Shown here one piece after another: positions 53,703 through 64,000 of a DNA stretch of 64,000 bases (position 1 is its first letter; every line of letters starts with the position of its first letter). Source of the DNA: Pezizomycotina sp. ARF18 (lineage: Eukaryota > Ascomycota); assembly GCA_002224055.1 (NCBI GenBank), contig AZLU01000003.1:626752-690751 (forward strand), given 5' to 3'. The notes beneath the pieces are model-generated. The model saw nothing but the letters and a program-made list of their open reading frames with translations, made no database searches and had not been told where the DNA came from. Position numbers and translations under genes: made by a program.

Positions 53703-56160
53703 CTAGAAATGAAGTGTCATGGCCTTGGTGCTCACGGTGTATGTATCAGCCTCAGCGAGCGCTATATAAAGTTTACTGCCCTGGCTTGCCGTTGGTTTAG
53801 TGAGCATGCAGCTCGCGGTCCAGTGTCCAGAGGATCTAAATGCTTCCGTTCCGGGTCTTGCAGTACGATAATAGACTAAATCTTTGGAATTAACCAAATG
53901 CACGGAGGGGAGGATGAGGATTTGCCGCGTGGAAAGAGGTGTAGCTTAGGCTCCTACCTTATCCTCAAACTCTATATCAATCTCTTTAGCTAACTTGGCA
54001 GAGTCCTTGCCGGATGGCTGCGAAACCTAAAAGGCAGTATATACACGTGTTCAGCGGACGGGTGCAGAATCGATGAGGCTCCAGACAGCGGAAGAATAGT
54101 CTGAATTTCTACCCGTATTTTCAAATCGAATGGCTCATTGACTTGAGCATTTGCGTATCCTGTAACCCTTGGTTGGCTGAATGTTACCAAGCCCGGTTTA
54201 CACGACTTTAGATATTCCACGATGACGCGCGAAAGGTTCCTCGACCTGTCCGCTCGATTGTACCTTTGATAACGACCGCAATGTTGCCGTGAGCGAACAT
54301 ATTCGGGGGACGCTTTCTACCATGTTTGTTCGGCTTCTCAAGGACCTGTAAGGTGCCGTGCCCCTCATCGATGCCTTTTCGGAGAACAAGTTTAGATTGG
54401 ATGGTTCTGTCTCTGATTTTGAGATCCGCGTTGAGCGCCTGGAAAGCGCCCTCGAAGTCGTCCGCTACGTCGATTTGGACTGTTACGTAAGGGGGGTCGA
54501 TTTTCCCGTCTGGCTTCCAGATGTCGAGAATTGCTCGTGACCCTCCTCCTCCCACCGATAGCGGGTGTTGAGCCCGGCCAAGGTTTATTGGAATCATATG
54601 TTCATAATCAACTTCTTTATATATTTTCCTGAACAGCTCGGGGATGGAAGCTTGTACCGGTTTAGCACTATCGTACGATTTAAGCTGTTCATATTCCTCG
54701 ACAGTCAACAGACCATGCGCCCAGGAAGTTAGATTCCTCGTTCCAGTTTTCTGCGCCAAGCCCGGGGAAGTCTTTAGGTAGTATTGTCGGTTTTGGATCA
54801 AACGTCGTCGGCGTCCTACCGAAGTCTACCATGTCTTTCAGTTTCGTCATCAGAATAAACGATACAATGTGGTATCGTTTCCGCTTCTTTTCCCAGAACT
54901 TTGCGTAGAACGATGAGCTTCCTTCAGATCGATCACCGATTTGATATATTCGCTGTAATATTCTAGGCTGTCGTGCGGGCCGGCCACGCGTCGAGTACAT
55001 AGAAATCATCCTGGTCTGGTTTCTTGGGGCCAGGCGGGGGCCGATTATATGCACGAACGTAGACCCATTTGTGATTGTTGAACCCTCTCCCGTTGTTTTT
55101 TCTCCTCGGCTTGTCTTTGAGAAACGGATTTTTGACTTGTCCCCAACCGATGAGATCCGTTCTGTATGTAGCCGCAGGGCTCTTTCCACAGAATTCCGAC
55201 CTTCTGCACCGTAGAACCTTTGGTGTCCTTGCAGGTCGCAGGTATCCCGAGTGAAACCACGCAATATAGTAAAGATGACTGTCATAACAGTTCACCGTCA
55301 ACTACAAAAGGTTCATGAAGTCAGCAAATATAAATACGTTTCTAAAATATTAGCTCGACAAATGAATTATTACATAAACTTCTTACCAGTTTTGGTTTTT
55401 TGTTATATATCCACGAATCCATGTCGAAGCTGACGATCTCGCGTTGAATTGAATAAAATCGAGAGTTACCACCAATACGATCGTAGCGATAGCCATGGAT
55501 AGGTTCCAGTGGCGCGAGCTTTGCGATCGTTTGAGGGTCGAGTCTAGAGTAAAAGCACAACCGAACCACCTGTTCAATCCACTCTGACAAGGTATAAATC
55601 TTCAGCCGAACGCTCGGCAACGAGACGTCGCGCAAAAGCGTGAGACTAAATGAGCGGGAGGTCATGCACCACGAAGTATAGCTCCATCCAGGTTCGCGAG
55701 AGGAGGTATTCTTGGGGCGGGTGCTAGCAGTGAGGCCCTCCTCCTTGATATACCAGGAAACTCGTTCCTTGAATCCCCACGGAAAGTTACAATCTGATTT
55801 TGTGTAAAACCAAGCTCTGAAGTCGCAGTAGCTCCCTCCTTGTCATTATTCCGGGGGCAGTTCGTAACGTCGTTTTACCATCCTGTGAGATATATACGTT
55901 GAGATCGCAGTTGCGCTCAAAGTCGGCGAAAATGCTCCATTGATTGCAACTGGAGTTGCCTTTAACGGTTACATTCAAGGTTATACATGATTTGTCTAAA
56001 CTCAAGCACGCAGGTTTTACTCCCGTATCGTCGTCGTCGTCGTCGTCGCACCCTGGGTAAGGGTAAAGTTGAAGTCCAGAGGTTGCCAGGCGGAGTTTTT
56101 CTTATTGTACACTCGTCGAAGACGGGCGTGAGGATCCACCGTGATTTTGTTCAACTAGGT
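53703..56160 (-). CDS. Large unknown multi-exon protein
   Basis: Several good coding blocks on - form one gene. From the right: an Asp run (CGT repeats at 56028-56046) near PGCDDDDDDDTG, CITLNVTVKGNSSCNQWSIF, DCNFPWGFKERVSWYIKEEG, then LPSVRLKIYTLSEWIEQVVR and YDRIGGNSRFYSIQREIVSF. After an intron: CYDSHLYYIAWFHSGYLRPA, WGQVKNPFLKDK, KWVYVRAYNRPPPGPKKPDQ, FYAKFWEKKRKRYHIVSFIL. Then a long open block of about 195 codons (54208-54801) with HGLLTVEEYEQLKSYDSAKP, YEHMIPINLGRAQHPLSVGG, MFAHGNIAVVIKGTIERTG. It continues with LVTFSQPRVTGYANAQVNEP. After an intron near 53880-53960 the last exon ends TVSTKAMTLHF at 53703. Probably 650-750 residues. Cys and NxS/T sites fit a secreted protein, but no family is recognised and the start is unknown. 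Confidence 0.5.
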
Positions 56161-58108
56161 ATTCATATATATTAGCTTGGTTGTTTTGAACAAGGCTTCC
56201 TTTCGTTTTTGAGTCGGGAAAGCAACGTCAATGTACAATTCGTATATCTAAAGTATGAGCCTACTTTAAATTGCGTTGATGCCATCTAATGGCCTGCTGT
56301 CCGTGAACTGGGTAAGAAAATAGTGACGATATAACAGGTGGGTGGTGTAGAAGCTTTAAGACTCGTAGCACTTAAACCCAAAGTTCATCCGTTGGATAAT
56401 TCTAAGATCTGTCGCTCTGTAATATTGAAAATGATCAATGATCCACCCTATTAGTAGTATCAACGTATATCCTGATAATCCTCTGCCTTGTCCTTTTTAT
56501 TCTCTGTCGTGGAATATACCGTAGATGTTTTGATATGTCGATTACTTCCTAGATTTAGGAACATTCTAGACCTCAACGCTTACCCACTCTCACCCTCTCT
56601 CTCCTTGCTTCTGGTGAGTGGTGGCTGGAAACGCTACGAGAGATATTTCGGAGATACCGAAGCGCTCAAGAGCACATGTGCATATTGCAATTCTTGGTCT
56701 CAGACCGGGCCGCTTCTGCATGAAGCCTCAGTGGGGGCGTTAGTCCGCGAACGGAAAATCCCCGCTAAATAAAACCCCCACGTGCACGGTAGCAAACGGG
56801 CCTATCAAAACCCGTAAATGACGGGACCCATTATATTCGGCTCGGACCGGAGCGTTTTTGGGGCGCGCGCGGGTCACTTACATGTTCCCCAAAACAGTTT
56901 TCTTTCGAAGCTAGAATATGTTTCGTACAGTCTTCAAAGCCTCCTTGTTTGGCCATTTGCAGAACGTTTGGGGGAGGTAAAATAAAGAAAGGAAAAGGAA
57001 AAGGAAGGAGAAGAATTTGTTGTTCTATCGACATATCTCCTCTCGTGTTCGAAAATGTCGGCCGCACTTTAGGATACTCACACATTTGCTCTCATACTAT
57101 AGCGGTAGTCAAATATCTATATATTTTGAAATATTTAAAAGTAAATATCCAGGTTCGCCCCCCCCCCCCCCCCTACAGCTGTTTCTACCTAAAAAATAAC
57201 AAATATTCACCGTATATCCACCTCCGTATACACCAAATTTTAGTGTATACGGCCTTCATCTTTACCTACGAAAAATAAATATACCAAAAAACGGTAGTTA
57301 TACGTGCTTTACGTGCTTATCAGCGTATAATTAACAGACTTTCACTGACTTTTAACGTATAATATATGTTTTATGTTTAATAGCGTGCGGATGGCGCGAA
57401 TTTAAATATTTAATATAATAATATATTCACAGCGGTTCGAATAGGCTAGCTACGCTTTACCATGTATATATAAAAAAAAACTATTAAAAAAATATTTTTA
57501 TATATAAAAAAACCTACTTAAAAAAAGTAATTTATTATAAAAAAATTATTTTATTTGAAGGTGGAGATGAGATATTTGACTCCCCCGCATGTGATGCATG
57601 AGCAGAAAAGCGAATGGTATTGAGCGTTGTTCAGTTTTAATAGATTCATGAGCCCTTTTCAAGCGGATATGCTTATGAGGAGAGAAAAAAGGCCTTCGAT
57701 CATCATTTTTCCGGTAGTGTTTTTCAAAAAATTCCGTGAACACAACCCTGGACATATATTTGAATCTTGATCACGACTATGACACATTTAATATCTCAAG
57801 ATACACATCTTGCATAATATATACCCCCTGCACGCTCACGCAGGACAAAAAATACCAGAAAATACATTGAGAGACTGAAGAACAAATAAAACCAAAAGCT
57901 AGTCTAATATGCGGAACGAAAAAATCATCAAAGGAATACAACAACAGAGAACATGCTGCTTCGAATCAAATGCGAAATATAAATCCCAAGACGCTATGAA
58001 CCTCTTTCTGCCCACCTTTTCCTTGGAAGTTGTTGATGTGGGGAAAAACGTGCATGCCACCACCGCTCCGAGACACCGATTGAAGGTTACTTTGGAGTTT
58101 TTTTCGTG
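56161..58108. other. AT-rich intergenic region with C-run and hairpin
   Basis: Contains a 16-base C-run (57158-57173), the hairpin at 57224-57252, and A/T-only stretches at 57460-57545 that fold back on themselves. An open frame at 56488-56772 lacks any support. The right end is the DUG2 3' flank. Confidence 0.45.
57224..57252. repeat. Perfect 10-bp inverted repeat
   Basis: CCGTATACAC and GTGTATACGG flank a 9-base AT loop (57234-57242). It lies at the left edge of a roughly 300-base AT-rich patch and could be the end of a decayed element or a hairpin terminator. No matching second end was found. Confidence 0.55.
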
Positions 58109-61100
58109 TTATCGTTGCTTCTTGGGAGTTTCTGCGAAGACTTGCTTGAAGATTTCCTTGCTCTAGAAGTAGATAATCGATTAATTAGCTTTGTAAACTT
58201 GTAGGATGTAACTCCGTGGTATCAAAATGAGTAGAATTTGAGAACGTGACCGATTTTTCCCTCTTTTCTTTAGTTGTATGCAGATCCAGAACGCTTCGGC
58301 CGCTTGCAGCAGATGAACCCAAAATAGCAGAAACAACCCATGCAAGAAGCTTATTAAAAATGAAAGAAATTAACGAAAAAAAAAAATCGCGGGGTACGGA
58401 AAAGAAGGTCTACATCCCGTGCTATCTCTTTTTTGTCTTACCTTGTACAGATTCGTAACCCTCAACCGCTCATTATCCAAATGCGCGTGATCGCTCGCCT
58501 GGCCGCACGGTAAATGCGCCGCCGCAGCTCCGAACTCCCTCTCCAAAAACCTAACGCCCGGAATACTACCCCCTCGCGAATATACAACGGCTTTTCCCAC
58601 GCCTTCGTAACGGCCTCCTCGAGTGTCCTAAACGCGCTGTTCTCCGGATCGCCCAGCCACCACTCCGCGGCGTGATCGATCGTTATACCCAGCTTATTCT
58701 TCGACCCGAAGCGCTCAAACTGCCGCCGCAAAACGTTTTCCAGGCTCTTCGTAGTGTCTATTAAACTCTGATCGGGAACGATACGTATCGACACAGCGGC
58801 GGACGCGGAGCGCGGATGATGGTGGCGTTCGCGGGGCGATACGTTTAATCCTGTGGATTGTTAAGGAAGGATACCGCCATTTCGACATCAAGTGCTTCTT
58901 CAGCCTTTCGGCGGGTATGTTGCTGGGATGCGGACGGTGCGCGAATTCGTTCGTTATAGCGGCGTACTCTAGCTCCTCGCTGGGCGTTACTTCCCTCACG
59001 GGACCGTAGAAGTTCGGTATAGCAACTCTACCGTCGTCCCTCGTTAGTTTGCCAGCAGGTTTATTCAGGTCTATCGTCGGCTGTGGTTATCCGTACTACG
59101 TCAACACCACTGTGAAGGTCGGGCTTCTCGCTGTCGACCTCGACGGTGGCGTGTACGACCCCCCTGAGGCCGTACGTGAGGCACGGCGTCTCGTCGTCCA
59201 GCCAGTAACTATTCGCGAGCAGTATCCAGTCCACGGGTCCGATCATGTCCTTGTTATTCCTAACCGCCTCCGCAAATCCTCTGCTAACCACACTCTTCTT
59301 CACCTTCTATCAAAAAGACGATGTTCCCCGTTAGCTTGCCTTCCTGCATAATTCGCCTGCAGCGTATTGCCGCTAATATAGGTCCTTTATTATCCGATAC
59401 ACCTCTCCCGTAAAGGTACGAATCCATCCCCGTTAGGTCGAAGGGTCCGTGTTCCACTGGTCGATGTTGGTATCCGCCGATATAACGTCGTAGTGGCCGT
59501 AAAACAGTATCGTCTTCCTGTCCGCCGGAGGATTTAAGCTCGGCGGCGGTTCGAACCGGCCGTACACGATCGGGTTGTGATTATTCGACGTCGGTATTAG
59601 ACTCGACTGCGCGCCGAACCTCCTGAGGATCATCTTCAGGAAAGAAGCACCGCGGCGGCAGTCTTCCGTGTACGAGAGGTTCGACGATACGGTCCTGTAG
59701 CTTACTAGCGTCCTTAACGTAGCCAATAGCTCGTCTAATGAAGTTAGTATAGGGCGACATAGATTTTGCTGTTGCTTTTATGTAAAGTTTTACCATAGTG
59801 CGAACCGCTGCTTTCGCTCGAGGCGGCCGTGCGCTCGCAGTGCGAAATATCCCAGAGGGACACGCAATCGTCGTTTCCTCCTGTTATGTATACTGCGCGC
59901 TGGCCGATTACAGTCACCGCGGACGCTAATATAAGTCCCTTGTGGGCCTTCCACCGCCCGACCAGCTCGAACCGCTTGCTCCATTTCTAATACCGTAGTC
60001 GTAAATCATTAGTACATAGCTCATAAGCAGCTATTTTCTGTAGGAATGGATCTACCACTAACCCGCACGAACCCACTTGCCCCTCCGCTAAATATCAGAC
60101 TATTATATATCGTCATTGTCAATACATCGTCTTCGTGGCCACGCACGCTCCTGATGAGCTGCAACGTATCCAGATCCCAAATATTAATTTCTCCATCCGT
60201 CAAACCGCAATATAGAAAACTGATCCTGCACAGCCAGCGTAAGCACGCCGGAATCGCCCGCGTTGAGTGTTTTACTTCGTTCGTCCGAAATCCGCACGTC
60301 TCCTGGTCGATTTCCCATATCTTAACGGCACCGTCGCCGCCACCCGATATCAGCACCTGCTCGGACTCACGCGACATCGATTTAGCGAGCACCATGCAGT
60401 AGACATATCCGAAGTGCGCGTACTGCACGATGTTCTTGGGATCCACCGCTAACAACTTCGATTCCTGGACGTTACAACCCCGCTTCGCCTTCCCGCGTGC
60501 CGTCGTGGACGCGCGTCCGCTTCCCTCCTGGCCCCAGTGAGTCGAAAAACCGGTGCGACCGCCGCGAGGGGTGCTGCGCTACCGTCGCCTTCGGCAGCGA
60601 GTCCTTCGATTTCAAGTCGTACCACTGTATCGACGTATTCTGCGCCCCAAAGTATACGGCTTCGACGACGAGCTGTAGGCGACGCAGAAGAGGTCGCCGA
60701 CGTCGAAAGTAGAGTAGATCGTGTACATTATCTCGAAGTTTTTTCGCGTTCCAGACCTAAATTTTCAAACTATCGTTCAGCTTCTGTTCCGTAATTTCTG
60801 TGTTGCTAGGATGAGGGAGAAAAGAGAGTACGTTAACGATCGCATCGCCGGCGCTGGAGAATAGCAGCGATTTATCCCCCGATAGGGCCATCGCCAAAAC
60901 GCTCCCTTCGTGTCCTTTCATCATGGCGACGAAATCGTACGTTTCTAGCGAGAAGACCTGTCCGTAGCAAATTCCCACTTAAAAATTAGCTGTCTTTCGC
61001 TCTTCAATTCTGCGAAAGGACGAAATTTTTAACCAAATTGTTTTGTTTGAGAGTACCTTGATGTCGCCGCTCTGCGTCCCGGCAAATATCAGTTTATTCG

Positions 61101-61597
61101 AAACCACCAACGAGAGTACACTGTGTCGCAGTGGATCCGGTGCAGCGGCCGGCAGTCCAAGTCGAGCGGAGCGGAAGAGTGCTGTCCATTTTGAAAGTGA
61201 ATTGGTTCTACGAAGAAATCCGTTAGAGTCTCCATCTCGAAAACCTCGTCTCCAACAAGATTGCTGCTAACAGAACAACTTTTAAAAATGGTAAACGGTA
61301 AATCGAATCTCGCATTGTAAATAGATTGAGAAAGTTCTCTTATTTAAGCTCTAAAAATTTTCTTTTTTTTTTTTCTCCGTGGTAGAAGCCGAGACACCTG
61401 AAACCTCGCTACGGATCACAAAAAAAGCTCCGACGCTTGTCAATTATAAATCCGCGTAGGAACTCACCAGTTGCATAGAGCTGGGGTGTTAACGCCCGGG
61501 GTGTACCCGCCCTCGACGCGGGAGGAAACGGCGACCACCGCTCCGTCAACGGCGGCGACTTAGGCCCGCCGTCGTGGTGGTGGTGGTGACCGTGCAT
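58109..61597 (-). CDS. DUG2: Glutathione-degrading peptidase subunit Dug2 (WD40 + M20)
   Basis: In yeast, Dug2 with the amidotransferase-like Dug3 hydrolyses the gamma-glutamyl bond of glutathione in the cytosol. From 61597: MHGHHHHHDGGPKSPPLTER, then WD40 blades: LRHSVLSLVVSNKLIFAGTQ/SGDIK, LETYDFVAMMKGHEGSVLAM, AVYFGAQNTSIQWYDLKS, VLISGGGDGAVKIWEID, CGLTDGEINIWDLDTLQLIR, YITGGNDDCVSLWDISHCE. RFFDSLGPGG sits between blades. The M20 domain follows: FYGHYDVISAD (metal His-x-Asp), TDPFDLTGMDSYLYGRGVSD/NKGP, VFLIEGEEECGSRGF (catalytic Glu pair), GPVDWILLANSYWLDDETPC, LRGVVHATVEVDSEKPDLHS, then VSIRIVPDQSL. After a 250-base intron the end is SKEIFKQVFAETPKKQR. Full length is near the family's usual 850-1000 residues. 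Six or more frame changes; all catalytic blocks are kept. Confidence 0.92.
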
Positions 61598-63439
61598 GAG
61601 GCGGTAATGGAGTTGGTCCGTGTTTATCGCGCTCGGTGGTGAACCCTCATGATCGATCCGCTACGTGCTGCCTCGACGACGAACTTTCGTGGTGATCCGA
61701 TCCGGATAACGAGAACTCCGAGATAGTTGACATTATGTAGGGAGAACACAAAGAAAGAAAGAAAGAAGAAGGGGAGAGAGGGACTCTTTTAAAGAAACCA
61801 GGAGAAACGGACGAGGGCGAAACAGGGTAGGATGAACGTGGTAATAATATATATATAAAAAAAAAAAAAAAAGGGGGGGGGTGGGGGGTGGAAGCTAGAA
61901 CTGTTTATAGTCCTTTTGTTGGGATGAGATCTTTGGGTCGTGTGCTACATAGCAATAAATAGCTGCGTTTTGTTGGTTCGATGATTAGTTCGTTCCTTTC
62001 AGCTGCAAAATAACAAAAATAAAATGAAAAAAAATAAAAAATAAAAAATAAAAAAGCTCAGCAGCAGCGGATCCCGTATTTCTTCGCAGTTTCCCGTTTA
62101 CGTGCTTTTGCACCGAAAGCGCGTGATTATTGCTTATAATCTCATTTTCCTGGGAAGAAACGTTAATAATATTTCATGCTATTCGCTGGTAATTTATCAC
62201 AAGATAAAACCCATTTTATCGATAATAAAAAAAAAGTCCCATATCTCTCTCCGCAGGTGGCTTCTCCAGAAAAATACGGGTTCGGGGATTTACTTTGCCG
62301 GCCTTATAGGTACTGTACTTAATTAGTACTTAAGTAGGTAACCCTTACAATAATGTAGTGATGTTTCTCCACAATTTAGATGTTCACTCAAATTCCATCG
62401 GGGCAATTGGTCGAGGGGCGGGGTAGTATCGTCGGCGACCTCAAAGCTACCTCATATGTTATATAATAATAAGTGCTTACCTCAAAACCTAGTGGGTCTA
62501 TATATCGTGAAATTTCGCAATAATCTCTCGTGTAATAGCCTCTATTTGTAAGTCGAAATCTTTAATGTACGACATATAATCGTCAGTAAGTATCATATTC
62601 TAGCCAACGTTCCTTTAAGGGATCAAGATGCGTGTAGAGCTAGAAACGGACAGGATATTGCTGGTAGCTATCTTTTAGATCCAGGGACATTTCGTAACCA
62701 GATCTTCAGCCCCAGCATTCTAGAAACCATATGGAACATTAGGAGTCAGGAAATATATCCTCTGATCAGCCCTAGTTGAAGATTCCAGGACTTGACAGGT
62801 CTGGTGCATAGAATACCGCCATTACTTTTGATTATCTGGTATTAAATTAAGATTGTAATACTACTTACTATATACTATCTACTGTAATAAATTTTACATA
62901 ATACATCTACAGCAGGCTCGAACTGTCTATGTGAAAGGCGGAACCGATACTTTATACTCGCTATTCTTTTCCAAAGATATTCGAAAATCTAGAGTATAGA
63001 TGAGACGAAAATGAATTCCGCTATATGCACGATCCCACAAAGACGGAAACGGGTAGTAGTATACTGGATGGATCCCCCGAATCGTGATCCTCCACAAAAA
63101 CCCACAAGACCAATTTAAAAGGCCACAACATTAAAAGGATGTAAAAGAGGGAAAAGCTATAATACAAGGCAGAAGAAATGAAAAAGAAACAGTACCGTAG
63201 TTTTAAAAACGTACATCATGTAACCCAGACGAAAAAATTCTCCAACGCTTGAGAAGAAAAAAGAAAACAAAGAAAAAACTTTAAGTGTCATGTAAAGAAG
63301 TAATCCTTCTGTTTAGATATAAAAAGTGGAATGCAGAATAAAGAAAATCGAGATCAACAATTGAAGAAAACCGTGATCAGTTGAAATGCAAAACTCGTCC
63401 GCCTTTTTTTGGTTCTTCTTCCCAAGGCGGTTAACGATG
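61598..63439. other. Intergenic region upstream of DUG2
   Basis: Has an AAAG repeat near 61755, an A15-G9 tract near 61858-61882 and AAAAT units near 62030-62055. No gene or RNA recognised in the rest. Confidence 0.45.
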
Positions 63440-64000
63440 ACGCTGCCGTTTCCTAAAATCGGCTTTGATCTGGTCGGAGAAGGAATGCTATGTCTTCCCG
63501 AGCAAACTTGTCCCTCGTCCGCGTCATCGTCTTCACCCCCCCTTCCTCCTCCGGCGCCCTCGTCCGGTGAGTCACCGGTCAGCAGATCGATGGGCCCACC
63601 GTTGCTCGTCGCTTTCTTCTTCTTCTTCTTCCTCTCTTCTTGCTCGACTCGCCTCCGTCGCTAGGCTGCTGCGACGGCGACGGCGCGTCCGCGACAGATT
63701 CTCCCGGAGCCGCCGAGCGGTGTCCTCGGAGACTCCTCGGAATCGCTACTGCTAGTAGCCTCGACGATGACCTTCTTGACACCGCCGATCTCCTTGTTGA
63801 TCTCGATTAAGCTGCCAGTCTTGACTTCTTGAACGAGTACTCTGACGACGGGGAGCCGTTCCCGCTGCGGCTACTATGCCCGCTTCCGGGTCTCGGGGTC
63901 TTTCGTAATACCGGTATGTTCGAAGAAATAGTCGCGTTGCGCGTTGTCTGGTTCGCCTCTTCGGTTCGTCCTCCTCGAAAACGTTTTCGTGCTGATCGGA
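63440..64000 (-). CDS. Acidic, low-complexity protein, partial at right edge
   Basis: On - from the edge: HENVFEEDEPKRRTRQRATR, then VQEVKTGSLIEINKEIGGVK and KVIVEATSSSDSEESPRTPL in one frame, a Ser/Pro/Lys/Arg-rich section with a basic run (KKRGRRRRRKRR, or all-Lys one frame over), and IDLLTGDSPDEGAGG, ending IPSPTRSKPILGNGS near 63450. Codon choice is GC-rich like neighbouring genes. The composition suggests a nuclear or cytosolic disordered region. No domain is visible in this part. Confidence 0.4.

Noticed and set aside
1-64000. CRISPR arrays, bacterial operons, LTR elements or autonomous transposons
   Set aside because: No regular spacer arrays, ribosome binding sites, paired long terminal repeats or transposase/reverse transcriptase motifs were found; the intron-rich genes are fungal.

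Overview
The window reads as a filamentous ascomycete nuclear contig (Pezizomycotina-like). Housekeeping genes are split by short spliceosomal introns (about 55-165 nt, GTATGT/GTAAGT donors, TACTAAC or CTAAC branch sites). Rap1 has the BRCT-Myb-Myb-RCT layout, telomeric DNA of TTAGGG type appears inside a gene, and intergenic DNA is AT-rich with many long homopolymers. I could not fix the species.

Layout, left to right. 1-702 (-): 5' part of a family S28 serine peptidase. About 3.8-5.1 kb: a decayed duplicated segment flanks a tRNA-Ala(CGC) gene (4531-4679). That tRNA carries a normal anticodon-loop intron and, in its T-loop, a second intron with perfect spliceosomal signals. 5.9-25.0 kb: a head-to-tail cluster of two unrecognised families, all on +. 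Family B (three exons, beta-rich N-terminus, acidic coiled-coil C-terminus) has five copies. Family A (small, MC...CGH start, charged coiled coil, R-Y/W-R-Y end) has six copies placed between the third and fourth B copies. 26.0-26.9 kb (-): unknown gene. 27.7-29.7 kb (+): SWF1 palmitoyltransferase. 30.4-34.3 kb (+): RAP1. 35.5-37.3 kb (+): AT-hook gene. 37.7-40.6 kb: a pair of family C genes (-) with orphan + exons between them. 41.6-43.4 kb (+): COX15. 43.7-45.8 kb (-): cytosolic lysyl-tRNA synthetase. 47.1-50.0 kb (-): vacuolar Ca2+/H+ exchanger. 50.5-51.1 and 53.7-56.2 kb (-): unknown genes. 58.1-61.6 kb (-): DUG2 (WD40 plus M20 peptidase). 63.4-64 kb (-): edge of an acidic low-complexity gene.

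Nearly every protein gene, including essential ones (COX15, lysyl-tRNA synthetase, RAP1), needs one or more single-base frame changes to follow its family. Several lie in short G or C runs. The simplest reading is residual indel error in a long-read assembly, so frame breaks here are weak evidence for pseudogenes.

The recognised genes do not form one pathway. They are ordinary housekeeping functions: telomere binding, SNARE palmitoylation, heme A synthesis, lysine charging, vacuolar calcium uptake and glutathione breakdown. The most unusual features are the doubly interrupted tRNA gene and the nested A/B tandem cluster.
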